Shown here: positions 38,744 through 52,600 of the stretch, one piece after another
How positions within the stretch are numbered: position 1 is the first letter of the stretch
Layout: each line of letters begins with the position of its first letter
The notes under the pieces: model-generated
The model's input: only the letters and a program-made list of their open reading frames with translations
Told to the model about the DNA's origin: nothing
Databases searched by the model: none
NCBI GenBank assembly: GCA_050084985.1
Contig: JBITNC010000002.1
Coordinates: forward strand, 3,596,001 to 3,660,000
Reading direction: 5' to 3'
DNA length: 64,000 bases
DNA from: Nageia nagi
Lineage: Eukaryota; Pinophyta
Made by a program: the position numbers and the translations under genes

Positions 38744-40485
38744 GTCTATAACTTTTTGTAACTTTGAAACTCTAAAGGTTTCCACAGCTTCAAAACACTA
38801 TACTACGCGGTTCAAAATCGAGAAAAGCCCTGCTCTCGAAACAGTGCGGAAAGGCTTCGCTTTACCGGATTCGAACCCGGGTCGATGGAAGAAACCATTG
38901 ACTCAGTATACATTTAGGATTCTTCCGTGGTGTTGAATAGAGACTAATGTTAGAATCAATCTAGAAGTCGTGAATATCCAACAATCGTAGAATCTATGTT
39001 CTGTTGTAGTAAGAAATCAATATTTAAAAAGTTAAAAATAAATAAATTTTATGTAGGAGTTTTTAATTATTATTAATGTAAGGAATGGAAGTGGAATTTG
39101 GAATTTTTCATGTGAGTGTTTTCACATCTTACTTCTCTCAATTCTTTTAATTAATGTTGATTATAAAAGTGTTGCTCCTCTTTAATGAGAATCTTTTTGA
39201 TGAGACTCTAGCTCAAGTGATCAAATAAGATATTGTCCAAGATTGTTCATACAACTTTCAAGTTGAGGTTGGACATCTCAACTATGTATTCAATATTCCA
39301 AAGTGATGAGAAACAATCTAAATGTTTATAATTTGCTCCAATCAACAAAGTCCTTATGAAGGATCTAGAATTAATCCATCTATATTGATATTATTTATTA
39401 ATTGATAAACAATTACTTTAGTCACCAATAGATATATCTTAAATTTTCACTATTCTAAGTACCAATGGATATGATTATTTTTCTCAATGCTAAGTACCTA
39501 ATATAATCTATTTCCACTATTCTACAATATTATAAGCTCATTGATGAACTCCTCATCGATTAAAACTTGATAGCAAAGATACAATACTCCATGATGGAAT
39601 CAAACCAAAAGCAAAAAGCATAATTTTGATACTTTTCAAATGTAATGTAAGTAATAAAAGTTTCAAATAGTGTCTTCCCTAAACTTTAATATATTTGAGA
39701 TTCCTTCCTAATTATGCACTTACATCAGTCTACAATCATCATTTCTTGCATAATTTTAGTATCAAATCATAGAATATATATAGGTGATGGAAATGATTGT
39801 CAATGATATTGATGACCACTAATAATGATAAAGATCACTCATCTAAACAGTGCCTTTCAAAGAAATCAATATTTAAATATTAACCATTGAATGAGATAGT
39901 ATTAGTTCATTGGATTACCTTCTTCCTTCTTCACTTGGAAATTTTTTAGTAGGATCATATTACTCCAAGTAATGCCCATCTTTTATCCAATAAAATCATC
40001 TACAAACATGAGTGTCACATGATTTTTATAATTAACTATTTTCGTAGTTTAAAGACTAATAATTAAAGGGAAACATGAACTAATAGAAAGCAAACTTCTT
40101 GTTATGTTTAAAGGGATATACTTAAGAATTCTTATAATTGATAATTATAATTGGTGAATGATAATTAGAATTCATTATCAAAACATTATTGTTGTTCCAC
40201 GTAGACTTTGACCTATATAGATATAATTGATACATTAAGATAACTATATTAGTTGTTCATATATTGATTTCAAGGAAAAGAATTATTCATAACAATTGAC
40301 ATAACATTAAGTACTATGAGATAACAAATATGAAGGAGTTGATTCTACCTAAATCATCTACACAAACTATATACATCAAATTCTTACAAGATTTAACTGA
40401 CATATTAATCATGATAGGACTTGAGCCAAGTATCATTCATGAAGGTTAGAAATGAGGAACCATCCAATCATTGTAGCAAAACCAC
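37797..40485. repeat. segmental duplication, left copy
   Basis: A direct, diverged copy of 57990-62268. Shared parts are exon 3 start, intron 2, microexon, intron 1, exon 1, 5' flank with the CCGGATTCGAACCCGGGTC motif (38865-38883), and a distal flank (39190-40485 against 60785-62268). The distal flank shows long matches such as CTCCATGATGGAATCAAACC and GAGATTCCTTC(C/A)TAATTATGC. The right copy has about 1.5 kb (59280-60780) and about 0.2 kb (61765-61970) that this copy lacks. Confidence 0.9.
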
Positions 40486-42143
40486 ATAAGTTAATGAAAT
40501 AGTTCTCATCTTGCAAGAAACTCAATTATTTAATTCCATATAAACAATAATTTATTAATTTAAAAACTGAAAGAAAATGAATTAAGGTACAATGATGAAA
40601 ACAATGACTATGCTAATTTCACATAAACTAAATCCACTAATTAAAAGGTTTAAAAAAAAAACATCATAAATCATAAAGATAAAAAATCATAATTCAAAAC
40701 CTATACTTTTTAATCTCATCTTGAAAAGAGTTTAATATTCCAATTTCACATAAACAAGATTGATTAATTAAAAGATTTGAAGATAAAATATTATAAATCA
40801 TAATAATATTAAAAATTCATATTTTTTAATATTTAAATTATTATATGATTCATCAAATATACACAACATACTTTATTAAATCAACTAAATTCAATTTTTT
40901 ATGATTCATAAAATACATATATAATACCTTATTCAATCAACTAAAATTCATTTTTTTAAATTTTAAAACATTAACAAACATGCTCCAGCATATTTAAATA
41001 CCTACAATACCTTATGAAATCAACTAAATTCAAAATTCATTTTTTTATTTTCAAAATATTAACAAATATATCCATCCATATTTATTTCATCCTTTCAATT
41101 TCATTATCTTAATCTTACTTCTAATTTAAATTAAATTATATAATAATTTTGAAATGTGACTAAATTCATCTGTACGATTTCAAAATATTTTAATTGTACA
41201 CACCTACATACGTATACACACAGCTTAGTTTCTTCTACATGCAATACAACCCTTACCAAATTTTACTACATTACTCTTCCATGGCATATAGATATTTTAA
41301 TAGTTGTTTATAGTATTTGTTGCAGTCGTATATCTTATCTCACTTATTCCAGTAAATTAATATCTATCAAGATAGAATAAATGCCTAGTAAAGCATCGTA
41401 ATGACAGTATTAAATTATTATGTCAAAAGTAGCCTCTTGATGCTCTCTTATCACATACTTACACTGGGTTGAAAGCTCCTCTACAAGATCGACTCCCTCC
41501 TCCACAACCTAAACAAACATTTGAGCCTCTTCACAAAAAAAAAAACATTCAAGTCTTAGTCACCAAATTGGCTCTCTATCCTCTACTGTTGTTCCTATAT
41601 TGACTCAATACAATATCGGTGGAAGTTTGCCTGAAATTGCCGGGCTTAGGCATATAGTGATCACAACCGTTCACTGTTACAAATACTAGCTGAATAATAG
41701 ATGGTTCAAAGTAGTTTCTACACATTTCCAATATTTAACTGCCCTCCATATATGTCATCGCCACACACGATATGTTTCATTGCTACATTCCATAACATAT
41801 GAAAGGTAAGTGGCCCACTTCTTGTGGCCATCGTCAAAGCTAATCTGCATATATAGCCGAGGATGTTGGGTATATTAAAAGAATATAAAGCTATCTCAAC
41901 ATTCTTTCTGTAATCTTACCTCAGGATGCTGTTTTTACAGTTTGGTATAATTGTTGGTGTTCCAAGTTATTCTACATGAAATGGAACCACCATTAAAGCC
42001 CTTCCTGAAATCTACCTGCATGAACATAATAGATCTTGTTTACTTAATTAATTGATATCCATATTTATGGACAGTTTCAGAGGTAAATATGCTGTTATAA
42101 GAAGTAATATTACCATGATGAGTATTCTACAAAGCAGTAAGTA
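40486..42143. other. 3' flank of the U-box gene; no other gene recognised
   Basis: The sequence just left of the stop codon at 42144 should contain the 3' UTR and poly(A) site, but I cannot fix the end. 40520-41150 is very AT-rich with short tandem similarities. 41430-41850 is less AT-rich but shows no domain. Confidence 0.4.
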
Positions 42144-43642
42144 TCAGGGGTTCCCAGCTGTAGAAACAGAAAAATAATGAGATTGGCTGTGTAAGAGTTC
42201 TAACTGCCGAAGGATTCTACCAGCAGTCTGCCTTTGTGTTGAAGACCCTGTCTGAGCTAGAGTGATAATGTGCATCTGTGCAACATTACCATACTTGTTC
42301 CTATATTCTGCCATGTTGAAGAATTTCTCGCACAGATTAGCACATATCTCTTGGATTTCTGGCGTACCACTGCTAATGAGTCCAATTACAGCAAGAATGC
42401 CATTTTCCTGAGCAATTAAGCGACACCCAGTTTCAGTGTCTCCCACCTGATCGTCTACAAGGGTAGTCAGTGCTTGAAGTGCAGCAAGGACACATGACAT
42501 GTTCTGCTCCTTCAAAATCTGTCTCAGAGGCTTAACAGCACCTGCTTCTACAAGACAGTATGTGCCCTCTATGCTGCAAAGCCCACTATGCAACTTGCAT
42601 ACAATGGGCCTTGAAGAGAAACAGCTCCAGCATGAAGGAGGATCGGGAATGCTACTTAAGCTAGGAGTGCTTTTTGAAAAATAATATAAAGCTCTAGCAG
42701 CACGCTGCTTGGTGAGGCTTCTTCCTGCACTTAGGAGTCTAACCATCTTTTCAATAACCTTCATCTCTGAAAGTTTGCGTTGGTGTTCCTTTTTCAAACA
42801 GAACCTTAAAAGAGCACCAGCACTAGCCTCCACAACAAGATCATTTACACTTTCTAGAAGCTTAACTAATTGAGGCATGATATTGGCTTGCAACAAGATT
42901 GCTAATATCTGGTCATCTTCCGGAGGAAGCTCTGCTAAAATGGATGCAGCGGCAACATGATCTGATTCAGTATATCCTCCTTTGAGCGTCTCCATAATGA
43001 CAGTCAAGCTTTCTGGTTCTTCTTTCAGAGCTGAACAAGCATCGTCTCCAAATGTTCTTGAGAGAAAACTAAATAGTTGTACTGCTCTTTTTCTAACCCT
43101 CTGATCTATAGATGTCTTCCACAGATTTATGAGCAACTTGAATGCATCGTTCTCTTTCATCTTTGTTTGGGCAGTAATGTTTATTTTATTTCCATTTGCC
43201 AATCCTATCATCCCTTGCAATATGTGGTAATGAACATCTGGTACAGTAATGGGCCCCATCAGAGAAAGGAACATTGTAATTACCTCTTCTATCTCTGCCT
43301 CTTTATCAGCCTTTCCTGCATAGTCATCTACAGTAGCACTGAATATGTTGGCCAATACATGTGCTGCACCTGTTTTAATTGTTTCTGAAGATTTTGCAGA
43401 ATTCAATTGCTTGACAAGGGCTTGAAGACCTCCAACATTATCAACTATCCTGCTTATGGACAGGACAGAAGACAAACTTTCAAGGGCATTGATTGCTGCT
43501 ATGCATGCTTCATCATCTTCACTGTTCATCATCTCTATAAGAATTGAAATGGTTTCTGCTGTTGCTACGATTTCCTTGCTCCTGTCAGGCATATGCAAGC
43601 GCCCAAGAGTCTTCGTCATTAAGATCCGAGACTCATACTCAC
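42144..43642 (-). other. U-box gene exon 5 (Armadillo repeats, stop)
   Basis: The acceptor is TTTTGTAG|GTG; two bases finish the Gly codon, followed by EYESRILMTKTLGRL. It holds most Armadillo repeats plus the family's insert with conserved aromatic and Cys residues (PPSCWSCFSSRPIVCKLHSG). TGA is at 42146-42144. Confidence 0.9.
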
Positions 43643-46600
43643 CTACAAAATAAAAGCTGCAAATAAATTAGGACTCGAATAACATCAATGCAAAAACAAC
43701 CATGTGGGTCTCCATAAAATCAGTTAATGATGCATATCAATGCGACATTCATAATTATAAAAATTTAGGCATTGATACAGAACAATGGTCATTGAAGTGA
43801 ATTCGCCATTTATAAGTTTGACTGCACAGATTAAACAGATATTCATACAGCTCCCTAAACTGGGAAATGTTTTTCTGTAGCATAGTTTATGTAGATCTAT
43901 GGTAACTCATTTAGGAAACTATCGGTCAGAGGATAACAGAGAATCAGGTGTTTGCGAAGGGCAGCAGGAGGCGAGCTAGGGCTCAAGGCGGAGGCCCTGC
44001 CCTGCTACGGGCTGCGCAGGAAGGTCATGTTAATTCTATTAGAATAGATGAGGATTAATTCCGGTTGAGAAAGATGAAAGTCATAGAGAGATTTATTTTC
44101 GCAGAAACATCACCACCTCTGAAGGATACGGCTTCTAAGAATGGTAAACTTTATCTTAAGATCCCATGCGAAATAACCAATAAATTGGCAGAAAATGGGC
44201 AGCTGAGCCTAGTTGGAAAACTATAGGGTGCGAGACCAAATATTGATGCAATCAGGAAATGGGCGAAATTCCGATGGAAGGTGAAAGGAAGTATGGACAT
44301 CATTGCGATGCCAAACGATTATATGATGTTTGTTTTCAGCAATGAGGAAGATAAGGATTATGTCTTGAACTCCCAATGGTTTTTCGTATAGTTAGAAAAA
44401 TCGGAATTGGATCTGAATCGTTTGACTGCAGGATTCATATTTTTTGAAAAATTGGATAAAATCGGCAAAAAAATCGGATAAAATCAGCAAAAAATCGGTA
44501 TAGAGAAAAATGAAGGAATTTCTCCTATTTGACATTGAAAATTTGAAACAAATCAATTTTAGCTATATCTCAACATTGAATATTACATAGACAACATTCC
44601 ATATAGAATAACACATAACATAACCAACATTGCATATCAAAGAAATTGTAGAGTTTTGTATTACATATCGAATCTCCAAGTGTCAAGGACCGAAACACAT
44701 TAAATAATGTGACATAACAAAATCTCAATCAAAAGATTCAAAACATTCATTTAGTGCTACTGCTAAAAAATCCTAAAAAATAACAAAATCTGAATCAAAA
44801 CATTCATCTAGTGCTACTACTAAAAAAGCCTTAAAAAATCGTTGGCCGATTTTTTGCCAAAAAATCGCGATTAAAAAAAAAATTGGGAATCAGAATCGGA
44901 AAAAATCCTTTTGCAAAAAAATCGGATCCGATTCGAATCGAATCATTTGCTTGGCCGATTCCGATTTTAGACGATTTTATCCGATTCCGATTTTAGGCAA
45001 TTTTCCTAACTATGGTTTTTTCGGAACAAGGGGATTGTTCTTGGAAAGATGGAGGCCAGGATTCAATCCGGCGCGTGCTCAAATAATGAAGGCACCAATT
45101 TGGGTAACACTACCAAATCTGTCCTTCGATCTTTGAAGGTATTGGTAACTCCTTTGGAAAATTTGTTACAATTGATGGAGTTGGCTGCCTGCTTCTGTGT
45201 AATGGTAGAATTCGGAGTGAAATTGCCTAAATCGATTGCTCTAGAATTAGAAATAGGGAATTGGAAGTAAGAAATCCGATATGAAGCCAATAATTGTGTA
45301 TGCTTGATCTATTATCAGGTTGGACACATACTATGCTCTTGCTCGGCAAGATTGGCCATGAATAATACAGTTTGGCGCCGAAAGCAGAATATTGAAGTGG
45401 TGCACGAAATGGTTGAGGTAGGAGAAATCCAAATGGAAGAGGAAAGTGAAGATAGAGAATCAGAAAGTGTAAATGAACTCAAAGGAAATCCAGTAGCTAC
45501 CTCCGAAGGAACGACCCAACCTCAGTAGCCCCATGATTCCAACCCACAAGTGGATGAATGGTTGTAGGTGACAAATATAAACAAGAAAAACAAGAAGATA
45601 AATTTGGGACAGTTTGGGAAACCGTAGCAAAGGAAGCTCAGTTTGATAGATAGATAGTAACCCGAAGCACGCATAAGGAGGTCGAGATGGAGTCAAAACA
45701 CTAAGGAAAACCAAGTGCAGGAGAGCATAGAATTAAGGAAACAACTAGGAATGTGGCTAATGGGAGGCAAGGAACTTTGGACGATTTTCGGGGAAGAGCT
45801 TCCCAAAATCAACTAAAGGATTTCACAAGGACTGCTAACAAGATTAACATCAACGTTTTTTGGGAGCCTACTCTTGAGCTATGAAGATGGTAGCAATCTG
45901 AAATTTAAGAGCTTAACATTAGTTTTATATTTATTCAATTGCCCGTAGTTTGTGCTGTGGCAACTACAAGTTTTGTAAATATCTGAAATCTTTTGTAAAT
46001 ACAAGTTTTGGGGCCCTATTTTTTTTTAAAACCCACTTTAACTTTTTACCTGTATCATAAAACAATGTAGATCTATGTTATGAATGAGATGACTTGTATT
46101 TAGTCCATTCTAAAATTAAATGGTTACATTCCTGGCCTTGCAGCTGATCCACACACATCATCTCTGTGAAGCCTAAACTGTACCATTGTCATCATTCAAA
46201 AGCCACATTCATCTACAGTCATAGTCATTCTAGAAAATTCAAAAAGAAGATAAGAGGCGAAAAGCATTGGTTTTGGAAATTAATATAGCCCAAAACAAAT
46301 TAAAGTTGAAAAACAACAAAAATTTGAACAAATCTGAGATCTGGATAAAGAAAAATAAGAATTGAAACCAAGATTCTGCTTAAATGGATAGCTACGTGAA
46401 GTTTCTGAGAAAAAAGAGTACAAAACAATATTGCATCTACAAAAAAAACGTGCATAGGGTGTACACGAGGTCACAAAGGAGTTACAGATAGTTACAGAGC
46501 ACTGCAGCAAGAGTTGTTTTACCGTCTGCAGCTCAAAACATTCTTTGGGCAGCCAATCTGACTTGCAGATGTTATCTGAGCCTACTGATTTTGCCTAGAC

Positions 46601-49600
46601 GCCATAGTAGTACTCGAAAAAAACATCTCTAGGGGCACAAATATGGATTAGTTTTTCCATTTGGTAAGGATCTTCATGGATAAGTACGAAGATTCAAATA
46701 GTTAGCTAAGTCCCAGGATGAATAACATATCATCCTTATTACAATTTAGTGTACTACTAGATAAATGACCTTGGAACAAAAGCTTCTTGAATCCCAATCA
46801 TTCCTTCCAACAACAAAACTTTAGAATCTGAAGTTTATAAGGAAAGATAAGTGGGAGCCAAACAAGGAGCATCAAAAATAAGTTAGCATGTCCAAAATAT
46901 GAGTGACGATAAGTAGAAAGAGGACCCCATCAGAATCATTCACCACAGTGAAGCAACTTATGGAAGAAGGCTTGAACTTCAACTCTGAAGGATGGAGTAC
47001 CTGTAGCATAAGGTGCAAAGATCATCATGCAAATTAGAAAAACACCCAAATCTGTTGCAAGTCGGAAAAGACCCAAATATACTGCAATGCACCAGCCTCT
47101 GAGGTTGTGGTAGTGATAAGAACTCCTCCCACTAAGAAAATGAAGATACTTGAAGCTACTGTTGTAAGCTTAGGAAAAAAATCTGATAAACCTAAGTTGT
47201 AGTGTAGAAAAAAGAGATAATATTGTATGGCAATAAGAACATCTCAAAGTACCACGAAGTAGATTCCACTGTCAAAGAAGATGATGTCACAAACAACAAC
47301 TAATAGACCATTGCAAGCAACAAGTTTTATCCTACAAAATGAACAAAAATTGCAATAAAAAATAATTAAAAAGTGATGCAAAAGCTTATTTATATGGGAT
47401 TGGCGTGAAATAAAACTTGAAAGACAATGCAATGGGGTCATACACCCACTCATTCAAAGCTCTCTAAATTAGGAATCCGACAGTTTTGACAACATAGCAA
47501 TCTGATGCTGGACGAAAAAGTTATGGTAAAAGCATGATTGTTATCAAAATTGTCAAAATATAAACATTTTTTATGACTAATAAAAGTTGATTTGGTTGCA
47601 AAGATCTTGCAACCAGGAATCCAGCAATTCTGACAACGTAGAAATGCAAAGCCAGACACAAAAGTAATGATTGAAACGTAATAGTTATCAAGACTATCAA
47701 AATAAAAATATTTTTTTTATATTTTGTAAAACTAAAAAATATTATTTTACAGGTCCTTAACTATAAGAGCTCTGAGAAATCAGAAGGCATGGAATAGGGT
47801 ACAGTAAAATTCCCAAATGTGCACGAATGATGTCCAAAAGTATAATGCCAAGCGTGTGTACAAAAACTTGAATAGACAAAGAATTATGCCATGAAAAGGA
47901 GCCACCGACAGATAATTGAAATACCTAATAACAAAATCTTAAAATTTCAAAGGGAATCAAGATTTGATCTAGAATGTAAAATGAAAACTCTAGACCAAAA
48001 CTGCTATTCATATGGAATTTGGAAAATCTAAGAACAAATGAATGGTTAATTTCAAAGGTGGAATTGCAAGCAAATATCCAAATCCAAATTCTGTGAATGT
48101 TGCTTATGACAATGGAGGGAGGGGAATTACCAAGAGGCAATTTCCCCACAGACCGATAATGGTTTTGTCTCTGATACCAATATATGGCTTATTTTCCAAA
48201 TGACAACGGTTTGCACTTTAGAACCTTTAAACAGACTTGGAAAGAACGAATTTAGAATGTGACAATATATCTCACATTGATATCGTGAGATCACAAGGGA
48301 TAACAATAGATGAATACTAACAACTAACTAGAAATAAGTACAAATATAGAATGTGACAATATATCTCACAATGATATCGTGAGATCACGAGTGCTAACAA
48401 TAGATGAAAAGTAACAACTAACTACAAATAAGTATTCATGAATAACTATTAAAATTGAAAGTGTTAACTATGTCCTAGGATGAATAACCTATCATCCATA
48501 TTACAATTTAACACACTAATAGATGTATGACCTTGGAACATAAGCTGCTTGAATCCTCATTAGCACCTAGTTGTCAAACTCATCAGGAATCATGAGTTCG
48601 AGTCCCGAGTGGGCTCTAGCAATGTTAGAATAATAATACATTAGAGTTTAATTATAGATTAGTGGTTAATTATAAGATAGCGGTTAATTATAGGAACTCT
48701 TTTCTATTTTTTGGCTCTCTCTTTTGTAGTTATACTTGATTAAGGAATGTAATAAAGCAAGTCTCTTATTTCAATCTTATATGGTATCAGATCCACTCCT
48801 AGTGAGGGTTTTCCTGGGTTGCCAATAGGCTGAGTGAAATTTATCTTGTCTTGCATAAATCTTGTGAATGTAGCAGCCAATTCTTTGATAAGGTGTGTGA
48901 ATGTTTTTTTTTTTTGACATTGCTAGAGGTGCGCAAAAGCATGCATTGTCAAATATCTGCCGCATTAAGGACTTTATACAATATGTGCCAAGAAGTGAGA
49001 CCATCCATTCATTCTGAGACTGAATTGTGGTGTTTTCTGGGACAACATTATTTGGTGATTTCTCTCCAAGTGCAAACAATCCAGTGTGAGGTAAAAGACC
49101 ACTCAACACCTTGCAATTTGATTTTGTTGAGAAGAACAAATTTTGTTGCCATTGTTCACTGAAATTTGATCACATTAATCTTGAATCAGGCTCTATTTTG
49201 CAATCTTGGGTTTGGAATTATAGAAAATCTTATCTAGGATATGCATATAATGGACGATTTCTTCATAATTGTGTACAAAATGGTACAAATTGCTCCAAAA
49301 ATCCTCCTTCCTGATTCTCAAGTCTTAAAAGAAACCAATCATGCTACTTGGAAAACAAAAATTCAAGCCATTCTTGAAATTGATGGCTTGTGGGGCATTG
49401 TTGAAACTGTTGGAGATCCACAAAAAGAATTTGATCAATGCAATAGAAAGGCATGTATGACCCTCTTTCTTGGAATCTTAGATGGTGTCCAACCCCATGT
49501 TTGTGATTCCAAAGATGCTATTGAACAACAAGTGTTTGAATCAAATAATCAAAATCAGATTCTTCATCTTCAAAGATAGTTGCATGGTGGGAAGAAGTTA

Positions 49601-52600
49601 GAATCATTTCTTCGTCGAGTTGCAAAACTTTGTGCCTCCCTATATGCATTAGGAGAGCCGGTGGAAGATAAGCTCCTTGTACCCATTGTCATGAGAGCAC
49701 TCCTGGAGTCATATCGCATCTTTGTGACATCCTTGAACATCACCAACTAGAAGCTAGACTTTGAAGAGTTGGTGAATATGCTACAACAAGAAGAGGCCTT
49801 CCATGAGAATTCAAATGAAGAAGAGCATGCAATGGTGTCCACTTAGAAAGGCAAGAACCAACAAAAGGAAAAAAACAAGTCACAAGACACCAACACATTG
49901 AAAAAGAGTTGCTTGATTTGTGGAAAGAAAAAGCATGAATTCCAAGATTGTTTGTACGATTCTTTCGCTCAAGGTTTTTCGAGTGATAAGAATCAGAAAC
50001 ATAAAGGACAACCAACCAAGAACAAAGGAGAATGGAGAACTCGAAGACCACAATGAAAACAACAAGGGAATGTTGCTAATGCTAAAAAAGAAGAGAAGTC
50101 AGAAGATTTTGCTCTTACCCATCAAGAGCAACCATCCATAACCACCACTTGGTATGTGTATTTTGGTGCTATCAAGCACATGACTTGGTGGAAGGATTGG
50201 TTCATTTATTTGGATGAGAAATCCTATCCTAGACAAGTACAATTGGGAGATGATACACCCTATTCAATTGAGGGGAATGGAGATATGTGAATTCATCTTC
50301 GAAAGCATAACTACCAAATTAAGGAGGTCTTGTATGTGTCAAGACTCAAAAAGAATCTCTTGTCTGTTAATCAAATGTTGGATCACAACCTTAGAGTGTA
50401 GTTTGATACTTTGGATGGGAAGAAATATTGTCCCATTCGAGACAAATCCAAAGATTCTTGAATTGTCACTCGAACAATAGGAGTTGGGAAGATGTTCTTG
50501 CTTGATGTTGTGGCTTCCAACAATCAAGCACTCACTATTAATGTTTCATATGACACCACTCTTCGGCACTGCAAATATGGACACATGAATTCCCACTAGT
50601 TGATTACCTTGCAACAGAAGAAAATGGTCCATGGTCTTTCCTCTCTTACTTCTTCTACAACTATTTGTTCATATTGAATCGTAGGAAAATAACATAGGTA
50701 CTTTTTGAGGCTAGCACTCATCGTTCTATGGGACTTCTTGATGCAATCCATTCCGATATGTGCAACCCCATTAAAGACAACCACACTTGCTACTCATATT
50801 TCTTGTTGTTTGTTGATGATGACTCCTAAAAAATGTGGCTTGAAAGAAAGTTTAGAGACCTTTGAGTACTTCAAGGAGTTCGAGGCTCATGTGGAGAATG
50901 CCACTAGTCGTCAAATATATGTACTTTGCTCAAATCAAGGGGAGAGTACATATCAAATGAGTTTTTCGCATTCTTGAACGAGAATGGGATTTGGTGGTAG
51001 TTGACCACATCAGACACACCACAACAAAATGTTGTTGAATGACGAAATCATACCATTGTAGAGAAGGTGAGGCGCATCTTGAAGGATGCAAACTTGCATC
51101 TTGATTTTTGGGCTGAAGTTGTGAGGGTTGCAATATATTTTTTCAATAGCACCTACTAAAATTCTTGAGGGGGTACCTCTTGAAGAAGCATGGTCAGGGG
51201 TGAAACCATCTATCTTTCATCTTCGAGTATTTGGTAGCACAACCTACATGCACATTCCCAAAGAGCAACGAACAAAGTTGGAAGATAACTCCTTGAGGTG
51301 CATTCTTCTCGAGTATAGTAGCAAATTTAAAGGTTACATACTCATGGATCCTACTATTCAAAAGATATATGTGAACAGAGATGTTGTCTTTGATGAGACT
51401 AGTGATTCTCCAACCACTCCACCTATAGCACCACCTATTCAAGAAATTGATCCTATCACCACTCATGATGATGAAGATATTGAGCAAGGAGTAGATCCTA
51501 TTATGTGTTTGTCGCTTGATCACTCCAATCGACCAACTTGGTATAAGAAGACACTACACGATTCACATTTGAGTGCTTTACCAAACACTTCTACTTCTAG
51601 ACCAAGGACACGTAGCATGGCTCAAGAGAAAATGAATCTAGCATTAATAAGCTCGATGGTGAATAGTCTTAAACTTGAGACGATTCATGAGGCCCTTGAT
51701 TTACCCCATTGGAAATCAGCCATAAAGGCTAAGTATGATGCCTTGATGAGAAATGGCACAAGGGAGTTAGTACATCTTCCACCAAGGAAGAAGGCTGTTG
51801 GGTGCAAGTGGGTGTTCAAGCCAAAGTACAAAGTTGATGGAACACTTGACATACACTACGCCTGATTAGTTGCAAAAGGATATGCCCAAGAGAAAGGCAT
51901 AAATTATGAGGAGACATTTGCTCCCACAACCAAGATGAATACCATCAAGATTGCTTTTGCAATGGCTACACATTTTGGTTGGAAAGTGCATCAAATTGTT
52001 GTGAAGAGTGTCTTCCTCAACAAGGACTTGGAGGAAGAAATCTACATGCAATAGTCTAAAGGATTTGTTGTTGATCTAGGCAAAGGAAAAGTATATATAT
52101 TGATAAAGTCTTCGTATGGTTTAAAACAGGCTCCTAGAGCCTAATACATTAAGATTGATGAGCACTTACTAAAATATAGCTTTGTTAGGAGTCCTTATTA
52201 TCCTAATCTCTACCTTCAACAAAATGGGTTTGTGATACTGATAGTTATGTCCTGGAGTACAAGAAGAATATAAATTCTTTCTGATTGGATACACTGTTGC
52301 GGATTACAGAGGATCCTTTAATGATTGAAGATCAACGATTGAATATATTAGTCCTTGGATCTAGACTGATTTCTTGGAGTTGCAAGAAACAAAGTATCAC
52401 ATCAAAATCTATCACAGAGTCAGAATACCATGTTGTTGTAGATGTTGTTTGTGAGGCAATATGGTTACATCACATTTTGACAAATATTGGAATACCACAT
52501 AGTAAGCCTACCATTTTGTATTGCAACAATCAAGATGTACTAAAATTGGTTTGCAATCCTATTTTTCATGAGCACATCAAACATATTGAGAATTTGAGAT

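Noticed and set aside
38428-38751. 107-codon plus-strand frame, repeated at 58669-58992
   Set aside because: Conserved only because it is antisense to exon 1 of the U-box gene and its duplicate.
43077-43388. 103-codon plus-strand frame in the U-box gene
   Set aside because: Antisense to Armadillo-repeat coding sequence of exon 5; no independent support.
48776-49162. Overlapping frames on both strands at the start of the intronic Copia
   Set aside because: They lie in the untranslated leader after the primer-binding site and match no gag block; gag begins near 49249.
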